A stretch of 46,632 nucleotides of DNA from VMCP01 sp964408945. Its GTDB lineage: Bacteria > Bacteroidota > Bacteroidia > NS11-12g > UBA955. Under the pieces are notes generated by a model, which saw only the letters and a program-made list of their open reading frames with translations, made no database searches and was not told the DNA's origin. The translations under genes were made by a program, and so were the position numbers. The stretch covers positions 1 through 46,632 of the forward strand of contig CAYPBJ010000017.1 in assembly GCA_964408945.1 (NCBI GenBank). The letters run 5' to 3'. The number at the start of each line of letters is the position of its first letter. The stretch's first letter is position 1. Shown piece after piece: positions 40,582-46,632 of the stretch.

Positions 40582-42048
40582 ATGCAGCTTTCTTGGAATC
40601 AATTGAAAAACGGCAACCGTAATTGGTTGATTTTGGTTCTTTTTATAGTTTCTACAAGTATTGTCTGGGCTGTAGTTCAACAAATTTGGTGGGTTCTTGG
40701 AATTCCTTTGGTTTTGTTGGTGGTTCTGTCTAGTTTGCTTTTTACTGAAAAAACGTTGCTTTTCTTTGGTGCCTTTGCGCCTTTAGCGGTCAACTTTGAG
40801 AATTTGGGTGGTGGATTGGGAATGTCGTTGCCAACAGAGCCTGTATATATTTTTCTTTTTGGTTTGCTGATATTTCATGCATTTAAAGAGAGACGCATAA
40901 ATTTTAATTATGTAAAGCATCCGGTTGTGGCAATGGTTACAGCTTATCTGACATGGTTGTGGTTGAGCAGTATTTTCAGTTCAATGCCTACCGTTAGTTT
41001 TAAGTTTACATTGGCACGCACATGGTATATTACTTTATTTTTTTATTGGGGATTGTTCATTTTCAATAGGGAGGACAGGGTTAAATTTTTCCTGAATTGG
41101 TTTACCATTTTTACCATGATTATGGTAAGTTATACCCTATTCATGCATTCTAAAGATGGTTTTTCAAGGGGATCAAGTTACGGAGTTTCCTGGCCATTTT
41201 TTCCTGACCATGGTATGTATGCGGCCGCCATCGCTTATGCTGTTTTCATCTTAGTGGTTTACACCTTTTATGTAAGACAGATGGATTTCAATATCACTTT
41301 TGCACCTTTCTTTTTTATTACTCTATTGATACTTTTGTTTGCCATTGTTGTGAGCTTTACAAGGGCAACATGGTTGAGTTTATTAGTCGCAATGGGTGTC
41401 TGGATTTTAACCAGATTCAAAGTTAAGTTCTCTGTGATTTTAATTGTGTTGGTTTCGGTTTTGGCGGTGGGAATTATCAAGCAAGACGAGATATTATATT
41501 CTTTAGAAGCTAACAAACAAGGCAGCAGTGACGAATTGGAAGGTCACGTAAAGTCGGTTAGTAATATTACAACTGACCCAAGCAATTTAGAGCGTATCAA
41601 TCGATGGAAATGTGCTGGTAGAATGGTATCTGAAAGACCCGTATTTGGATTTGGACCTGGAACTTTTGTATTTCAGTATGCGCCTTTTCAAAAGAGCAGC
41701 GAATTGACTTTAATTTCTACACATGCAGGTGATTTGGGTGATGCTCATAGTGAGTATTTTTCGGCGATGAGTGAAAGTGGATTTATTGGAATGTTGCTTT
41801 GGTTAGGCATTGTTCTTACTACTATTTCAACGGCTTTCAAGATTATTTATACTTCAAATAGTTTAAAGATTAAGTTATATACTTACGCTGTATTTTTGGG
41901 ATTGATAGCTTATCATTCTCACGGAGTCTTGAATAATTACACTCAATACGATAAGTTGGCTGTTCCCATGTGGGCATTTACAGCTATTTTAGTAGTATTA
42001 GATTATAAGAATCAGAATTTAATAATGGCTGATGAGAAAGGCACTTAG
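40582..42048 (+). CDS. O-antigen ligase / polymerase family membrane protein
   Basis: A 488-residue polytopic membrane protein with ten or more hydrophobic helices and a long periplasmic loop with the Wzy_C-type segment from about residue 330 (RINRWKCAGRMVSERPVFGFGPGTFVFQYAPF, then HAGDLGDAHSEYFSAMSESG). The family joins or polymerises undecaprenyl-linked glycans; ligase and polymerase members cannot be told apart here. An in-frame start 17 codons upstream at 40531 lies inside the Wzz-like gene and would add a poor N-terminus, so the ATG at 40582 is chosen. The 3' end overlaps the ABC permease gene by 17 bases. Confidence 0.85.
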   Translation: MQLSWNQLKNGNRNWLILVLFIVSTSIVWAVVQQIWWVLGIPLVLLVVLSSLLFTEKTLLFFGAFAPLAVNFENLGGGLGMSLPTEPVYIFLFGLLIFHAFKERRINFNYVKHPVVAMVTAYLTWLWLSSIFSSMPTVSFKFTLARTWYITLFFYWGLFIFNREDRVKFFLNWFTIFTMIMVSYTLFMHSKDGFSRGSSYGVSWPFFPDHGMYAAAIAYAVFILVVYTFYVRQMDFNITFAPFFFITLLILLFAIVVSFTRATWLSLLVAMGVWILTRFKVKFSVILIVLVSVLAVGIIKQDEILYSLEANKQGSSDELEGHVKSVSNITTDPSNLERINRWKCAGRMVSERPVFGFGPGTFVFQYAPFQKSSELTLISTHAGDLGDAHSEYFSAMSESGFIGMLLWLGIVLTTISTAFKIIYTSNSLKIKLYTYAVFLGLIAYHSHGVLNNYTQYDKLAVPMWAFTAILVVLDYKNQNLIMADEKGT

Positions 42049-42883
42049 AATCCCCACGTTTTCAATTGGATTGGCTCTTTGCCTTTTATTTGTTTTGATT
42101 TCAGTTATTGGTCCATTTTTTATACAGGATCAAACTCCAAATGCCAATGATATACATCCGGAATGGTCTGGATTGAAACCTGGATCAAGGGTAGATTTTA
42201 AGGGAGAACAGAAGGTGTTTTGGTTAGGTACAGATACCTTTGGAAGAGATATTTTAAGCAGGTTGGTTTTAGGTTCTCAGATTTCTTTGAGTATTGGACT
42301 TTTGGCCATGTTATTATCTCTAGTTATTGGGATTTTTGTGGGACTTATTGCGGGATATTACGGTGGTTGGATAGATTCTGTTCTGACTTGGTTGATAACC
42401 GTTTTTTGGTCTGTACCTACGTTGCTAATTGCATTGGGTTTGAGTGTATTTTTAGGGAAAGGTTATTTTCAAGTGCTTATTGCTACTGGATTAAGTTCTT
42501 GGGTGGAAGTTGCTAGGGTTGTTCGAGGACAAGCAATGCAATTGAAGAATCGTGAGTTTATTTTATCAGCGAGGATTACTGGATTTGGGAATTTTCATAT
42601 TATGTTCCGCCATATTTTGCCCAATTTGACGGGTACCTTAACGGTATTGGCCACCACTAATTTTGCAGCAGCAATCTTGTTGGAAGCTGGACTTGGATTT
42701 TTGGGATTAGGAGTATCTCCACCAACACCAAGCTGGGGAATAATGGTAAAGGAGAATTTGGGATTTTTAGTATTGGATCAAGCCTATTTGGCGATAATCC
42801 CAGGCATGGCCATCATGATTTTAGTTATGTCTTTCAATCTGATGGCCATGGGCTTACGGGATGTATTGGATGAACAGAATTGA
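42032..42883 (+). CDS. ABC transporter permease (DppC/OppC type)
   Basis: A 283-residue inner-membrane permease of the peptide/nickel ABC importer family. After the first helix it has a short periplasmic stretch with GTDTFGRDILSRLVLGSQIS, the region conserved in DppC/OppC proteins. The cytoplasmic EAA-type loop is ILSARITGFGNFHIMFRHILPN, and EAGLGFLGLGVSPPTPSWG is strongly family-typical. Its partners (DppB-type permease, ATPases and binding protein) are not in the window, so it may use a distant set of subunits. It overlaps the O-antigen ligase gene by 17 bases and abuts the convergent T9SS gene. Confidence 0.9.
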   Translation: MRKALRIPTFSIGLALCLLFVLISVIGPFFIQDQTPNANDIHPEWSGLKPGSRVDFKGEQKVFWLGTDTFGRDILSRLVLGSQISLSIGLLAMLLSLVIGIFVGLIAGYYGGWIDSVLTWLITVFWSVPTLLIALGLSVFLGKGYFQVLIATGLSSWVEVARVVRGQAMQLKNREFILSARITGFGNFHIMFRHILPNLTGTLTVLATTNFAAAILLEAGLGFLGLGVSPPTPSWGIMVKENLGFLVLDQAYLAIIPGMAIMILVMSFNLMAMGLRDVLDEQN

Positions 42884-45631
42884 TTATTCTGTTACTTGAA
42901 TTCTTGCAGAGAAGTTAGATTTGTTTGAGTTAGACTTTATTAGGTAAAGTCCGGTTTTCAATGAACTTGGAACTAGGTATTGGTTGTTTTGCAATTCACT
43001 AAATCCTACAGCTCTTCCTGTTAAATCGAACCATGTGATGTTTGAAGGAAGTTGTTGAATTCCGTTAATGGTGATGTTAGATTTAGCATCAACTGGATTA
43101 GGGAATACAGTTACATTCTCAATATTAATAGTTTGGTTGTTTAGATGATCAGCAATTACTTGAATAATTGCAGTGTCTTTACAGCCTGAAGTATTTGAAG
43201 TAACAATCATTTGAACGTCATAAGTTCCGTCAGTGGCGTACTGGTGAGTACCGGTTGCGCCAGATGAAGTATTTCCATCGCCCCATATCCATTGGATACT
43301 GCTATTGGGGTTGGTAACAGCGGGTGTACAAGTAACCTTGCGAGGGTAGTCAAGTGTCCATTGGAAACCAGAAGTTGGACGGAATTTAGTGTTAATGGTG
43401 ACTGATTTTCTCTCTGAAGTACAGCCTTTGAATTCGGTTTGGTAATAAACGGTTTTATCGGAGAAAAGAATGCCAAGGTTTAAATTGCTACTGGAAGAGA
43501 AGCTGTTATTGGTAGTCTCGTCTTCATACCAATAGATATTTCCGTAGGTAATTGGTGCTGATATAAGGCCTAATGACTTGTTACATACATCAGGAGCACT
43601 TATTGTACTTGGTGTTGGAGGAATGTTTACGGTGACTAAAACAGAGTCAAATGAACTGTTCTCACATTTACCTTCAATGGTTTTGAAGAAGACATGACTT
43701 TTAGCAGCATTTAAATTCTTTACATTCACAAATTTTGAGGTTGCGAAAATGGTTCCAGATTTGGAAGTATACCAATTTACATTACCCCATTGGGTGGATG
43801 CAGCAACATCTGCTGAATCGCCTATACAGATTTCATCACCAATTTTTGCAAAAGTTGGCGGTGCTTGGTTTGCATTGACATTGATGGTAATTCTACCAGA
43901 TCCGCAGTTACCGTCGTAAGATTCAACATAATATGTTTGTGTTCCGCGCTTGGTGATGGATGCAGTAAATTGAGTTCCTGTTGCGAGTGGACTTCCCCCG
44001 TTAGGGACATCAAACCAACGAATGGTAGCACTAGAATTATTTGATGCAGATAGTTTTAAATTTAAATTTCCAGAGGTGTAGCAAATGCTCGTGTCTGAAA
44101 TGGCAGTTGGAGCGTCTGGTGCGAAATCATTTCCAACAAAGGCAGTAACGGCAACTCGGCCCATTTTATAAGTACAACCTCCGTTTTGAGCCTCTACGTA
44201 GAAAGTGGTGTCATTGTTTAAGACAACAGTGGTGTATGTAGTGCCTGTGTGAAATTTGGTTCCACCTGTTGAAGTTCTGTACCAATCCAGATTTCCGTTG
44301 TCTGATTTAGCTTCTAGGTTTGCTGAAGCGCCACTGCATAAGGAGTCATTCTTTGTGGTGAGTGTAGTTGGATATGCCTTAGCTACAACTGGAACTAAAA
44401 AGTCTCTAGATTTACATTCGCCATTGATTCCATAAACATAGAATGAGTCAGAAGTTGATACTTTGGAAATGGTATAATTGTTACCCGTATGGAATGGAGT
44501 TTTATCCAATCTTTCGTTAAACCATTGATTTTCAACATCAGTTGATGGAGTTATTGAAATTCTCAAACTATCTCCGATGCAGGCATTATATCCTTTGGCA
44601 AATGTGGGAGTATTAGGTTTGAATCGAACAATTTTTGTGGTGGTATCGTAACAGAAAGAACTTGAGTAGGTTGCAACCATAGAACGCAATTCAACAGTTA
44701 CATTTTTCTTTGTAGAAGGTCTGAATTTGCTATTGATTGAATTCAATTGGAAATTGGTTTTATCAAAAACCCAATTGTGGCAATAGGCGTCAAAACCAGC
44801 GTAATCGTAGTACATGTATTGATTGTAGAAAACAGAACCGCTGACATTCTTTTTGTAGGAATTGGTCATTCGGAGGGTATCAACGTTTGCATAACAATCT
44901 TGATTATGGGTAAAATCGGTACCAAATTTATACTTCACAAAAGGATATAATTGGATATGACAGTCAAATGTGACCCCGCCTACGTTTAGTGAGAGTCCTC
45001 TGTACCACTGAGCCTGAAGTTTTGCGCAATTGATGTTTCTTCCTTCGCCGTCGCCATTTGCCCATGAGTTGGTTACAAGCCCTGGTCTACTGAATTGGCT
45101 GCTGTCACATTCTACGGTAAGAATGTAATTTTTAGAGGTTTTTACTGGAGTTGAGAATACCACATTTCTAGTGATACGAGTCAATAACAAATTCCCCTGA
45201 ACAGTATCAATCCTAACGAGCTCAGTTGCTAAAGGTGAACCTGTGGGTAGAGAATCACCCCCTGCTTCATAAACACTGCATTTTACATATGTGGATTTTA
45301 CCTTTCGTCCGGTATCATAAGGTAGATAAGCATAAAATCTAAAGCCCGAAATGGTTATTTCTTGCGGCGCATCGAAGAATTGTCCAAATGCAAGAGTATT
45401 AGATACTAACAATGAACTGTAACTTGTTGAAGCAATATTTACGAAGTAACTGGTATCTGAACCACATTGAGTGGGGTTTGTTGCGCTCCTTTTTGCAAAG
45501 GAGGATGGTTTGCCCGTTATTCGATTCATTTTCACTGTTCCCGATATTTTTCCGGGTCCTTCAATCAACTGAGCAAAAGAAGTTTGTGAAAACAAGAAAA
45601 TGGCAACAATAAAATGTAGTGCTTTTTTCAT
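42884..45631 (-). CDS. Type IX-secreted surface protein with Ig-like repeats, a PKD domain and a T9SS tail
   Basis: A 915-residue exported protein. Signal peptide MKKALHFIVAIFLFSQTSFA. Residues up to about 330 include a region with EITISGFRFYAYLPYDTG-type strands that looks like a surface carbohydrate- or protein-binding part. Then come several Ig-like units of about 80 residues, each with a CIGDS/CSGAS-like cysteine opening, a W-(Y/F) strand, a 'F-x-TG-x-x-(Y/F)T' strand and FYV(E/Y). A PKD domain has WIWGDGNTSSGATGTHQYATDGTYDV, and the last 75 residues are a type A T9SS sorting domain (VTVFPNPVDAK ... LKTGLYLIKS). Adhesion is likely; no enzyme motif was seen. Confidence 0.9.
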   Translation of the reverse strand: MKKALHFIVAIFLFSQTSFAQLIEGPGKISGTVKMNRITGKPSSFAKRSATNPTQCGSDTSYFVNIASTSYSSLLVSNTLAFGQFFDAPQEITISGFRFYAYLPYDTGRKVKSTYVKCSVYEAGGDSLPTGSPLATELVRIDTVQGNLLLTRITRNVVFSTPVKTSKNYILTVECDSSQFSRPGLVTNSWANGDGEGRNINCAKLQAQWYRGLSLNVGGVTFDCHIQLYPFVKYKFGTDFTHNQDCYANVDTLRMTNSYKKNVSGSVFYNQYMYYDYAGFDAYCHNWVFDKTNFQLNSINSKFRPSTKKNVTVELRSMVATYSSSFCYDTTTKIVRFKPNTPTFAKGYNACIGDSLRISITPSTDVENQWFNERLDKTPFHTGNNYTISKVSTSDSFYVYGINGECKSRDFLVPVVAKAYPTTLTTKNDSLCSGASANLEAKSDNGNLDWYRTSTGGTKFHTGTTYTTVVLNNDTTFYVEAQNGGCTYKMGRVAVTAFVGNDFAPDAPTAISDTSICYTSGNLNLKLSASNNSSATIRWFDVPNGGSPLATGTQFTASITKRGTQTYYVESYDGNCGSGRITINVNANQAPPTFAKIGDEICIGDSADVAASTQWGNVNWYTSKSGTIFATSKFVNVKNLNAAKSHVFFKTIEGKCENSSFDSVLVTVNIPPTPSTISAPDVCNKSLGLISAPITYGNIYWYEDETTNNSFSSSSNLNLGILFSDKTVYYQTEFKGCTSERKSVTINTKFRPTSGFQWTLDYPRKVTCTPAVTNPNSSIQWIWGDGNTSSGATGTHQYATDGTYDVQMIVTSNTSGCKDTAIIQVIADHLNNQTINIENVTVFPNPVDAKSNITINGIQQLPSNITWFDLTGRAVGFSELQNNQYLVPSSLKTGLYLIKSNSNKSNFSARIQVTE

Positions 45632-45743
45632 AGATGGTATTTTAATTCACGTGAAATAACAAGAAATTCATGAGATTAGCAAGTTTGATAGCCTCTGAAA
45701 CTGTGTTCTGACATTCGCGAGAGATTGCATGCTTAAAATTAGT

Positions 45744-45751
45744 TACTTTTG
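45744..45751 (+). promoter_or_regulatory. Possible -7 element for fabI
   Basis: TACTTTTG lies 20 bases before the fabI ATG at 45772 in the 140-base divergent gap 45632-45771. A TTG at 45725-45727 is 16 bases upstream, shorter than the normal spacing. The remainder of the gap shows no gene. Confidence 0.4.
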
Positions 45752-45771
45752 CTGAGCTAAAATTTAAAATT

Positions 45772-46587
45772 ATGAGTTCAAATCAATTATTGAAGGGTAA
45801 AAGAGGAATCATATTTGGTGCTTTGAATGAAGCATCTATTGCATGGAAAGTGGCAGAATTGTGTCATGCTGAAGGTGCACAAATTGTGCTAACCAATGCA
45901 CCTGTTGCAGCTAAAGTGGGACAAACTGGTCAATTGGCTGAAAAATTAGGGGCCACTCTTATATACGCTGATGTTACCAAAATGGATGATATGGAGAATT
46001 TGATTTCTCAAAGCATGGAAGTTTTGGGTGGGAAATTGGATTTTGTTCTACATTCTGTGGGTATGAGTTTAAACGTTCGTAAGAAAAATCCTTATACAGA
46101 CTCAAACTACGATTATATGCATACCACCATGGATATTTCGGCTATGTCGTTTCATAGATTGATGCAAACCTTGTGGAAGCAAGATGCTATGAACGAATGG
46201 GGAAGTATCTTAGCTCTTTCTTACATTGCAGCTCAGAGAATTTTCCCAGATTACGGCGAAATGGCAGATGCTAAAGCATTGTTGGAGAGTTTCTCTCGTA
46301 GTTTTGGATATCACTTCGGAAAAGCAAAGAAGGTACGTGTAAATACCATATCCCAAAGTCCAACTAAAACCACTGCTGGTAGCGGTGTTGGCGGATTTGA
46401 TTCCTTCTTTAACTATGCTGATAAAATGAGCCCATTGGGCAACGCTGATTCAGAATCTTGCGCTCAATATTGTGTTTCCATGTTCAGTGATTACACCCGA
46501 ATGGTGACCATGCAAAATCTTTTCCATGACGGAGGATTTAGCTTCACCGGTATCTCGACTGACTTTATGGAAACGTTCAAAGACTAG
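45772..46587 (+). CDS. fabI: Enoyl-ACP reductase (NADH-type FabI)
   Basis: Carries out the last reduction in each fatty acid elongation cycle. The 271-residue protein has the SDR-type FabI layout: GIIFGALNEASIAWKVAEL, where other FabI proteins have GVAN-x-SIAW; HSVGMS for the cofactor; then Tyr151 (ALSYIAAQ), Tyr161 (FPDYGEM) and Lys168 (DAKAL), matching the Tyr-x9-Tyr-x6-Lys order of FabI. Two differences from the textbook sequence are LNEAS in the cofactor loop and DAKAL rather than GLAKA. It stands alone and is transcribed away from the T9SS gene. Confidence 0.94.
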   Translation: MSSNQLLKGKRGIIFGALNEASIAWKVAELCHAEGAQIVLTNAPVAAKVGQTGQLAEKLGATLIYADVTKMDDMENLISQSMEVLGGKLDFVLHSVGMSLNVRKKNPYTDSNYDYMHTTMDISAMSFHRLMQTLWKQDAMNEWGSILALSYIAAQRIFPDYGEMADAKALLESFSRSFGYHFGKAKKVRVNTISQSPTKTTAGSGVGGFDSFFNYADKMSPLGNADSESCAQYCVSMFSDYTRMVTMQNLFHDGGFSFTGISTDFMETFKD

Positions 46588-46592
46588 TCTAT

Positions 46593-46632
46593 GGTACTAG
46601 GTACCGGGTACCGGGAGTCGGGAGTCGGGAGT
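46593..46632. repeat. Heptanucleotide tandem repeat running off the right edge
   Basis: From 46593 the sequence is built of 7-base units: GGTACTA, GGTACCG, GGTACCG, GGAGTCG, GGAGTCG, then a partial GGAGT at the edge. The consensus is GG(T/A)(A/G)(C/T)CG. It begins six bases after the fabI stop and is much richer in G+C than the surrounding sequence. Its full length is not visible. Confidence 0.9.

Noticed and set aside
1..46632. RNA genes, CRISPR arrays, insertion sequences, toxin-antitoxin or phage genes
   Set aside because: I looked for rRNA and tRNA-like conserved stretches, regularly spaced repeats, transposase motifs and inverted-repeat boundaries and saw none. Small noncoding RNAs cannot be excluded by eye.

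Overview
The window looks like chromosomal DNA of a low-G+C Bacteroidota, most likely a Flavobacteriia-type organism. The evidence is type IX secretion sorting domains, a MutL-rhomboid-rhomboid-nuclease run, many TAnnTTTG promoter elements lying a few bases before start codons, almost no Shine-Dalgarno sequences, and very tight gene packing. No rRNA, tRNA, CRISPR array, insertion sequence or prophage was recognised, and no gene-free stretch exceeds about 175 bases.

Layout. 1-5354: end of a glycan locus. It holds the tail of an unknown gene, a translationally coupled KASIII-SDR-KASIII acyl cassette, a GT9 glycosyltransferase and a DegT-type sugar aminotransferase. 5374-7557: dihydrofolate reductase, a 2OG-Fe(II) oxygenase and NAD kinase. 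7554-10837: a secreted nuclease-like protein and a secreted GH13 enzyme, overlapping each other and nadK. 10840-14004: a 1054-residue outer-membrane protein with four OmpA-like domains, each carrying the same cysteine-containing insertion. 14177-17835: metallophosphoesterase, HtpG and RecX. 17832-20581: two paralogous secreted proteins of unknown function behind an ACMSD-type decarboxylase. 20647-25827: amino acid permease, membrane acyltransferase, then an MFS sugar transporter and a lipoprotein amylase. 25914-27131: a small YbjN-like protein and a lipoprotein. 27151-33614: a minus-strand run of a lipoprotein, PrmA, MutL, two rhomboid proteases and a membrane nuclease-family protein. 33638-36849: SRAP/HMCES protein, saccharopine-dehydrogenase-like enzyme, Ndk and a LOG-family protein. 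36870-39429: deoxyhypusine-synthase-like protein, group III truncated hemoglobin, KdsC and a CBS protein. 39555-42883: Wzz-like protein, O-antigen ligase/polymerase-like protein and an ABC permease. 42884-45631: a T9SS-exported adhesin-like protein. 45772-46587: FabI. The right edge enters a heptanucleotide tandem repeat.

How the genes fit together. Several encode envelope building: the left-end glycan genes, KdsC for Kdo, the Wzz/ligase pair, the membrane acyltransferase and the OmpA-repeat protein. Fatty-acid chemistry appears as FabI and the KASIII cassette. The lipoprotein amylase and the MFS transporter form a plausible alpha-glucan uptake unit, and a second secreted GH13 enzyme lies 14 kb away. 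The items I find most worth pursuing are the fourfold OmpA architecture, a MutL whose C-terminal endonuclease motifs are degenerate, the KASIII-SDR-KASIII cassette, and the deoxyhypusine-synthase homologue overlapping a truncated hemoglobin gene.
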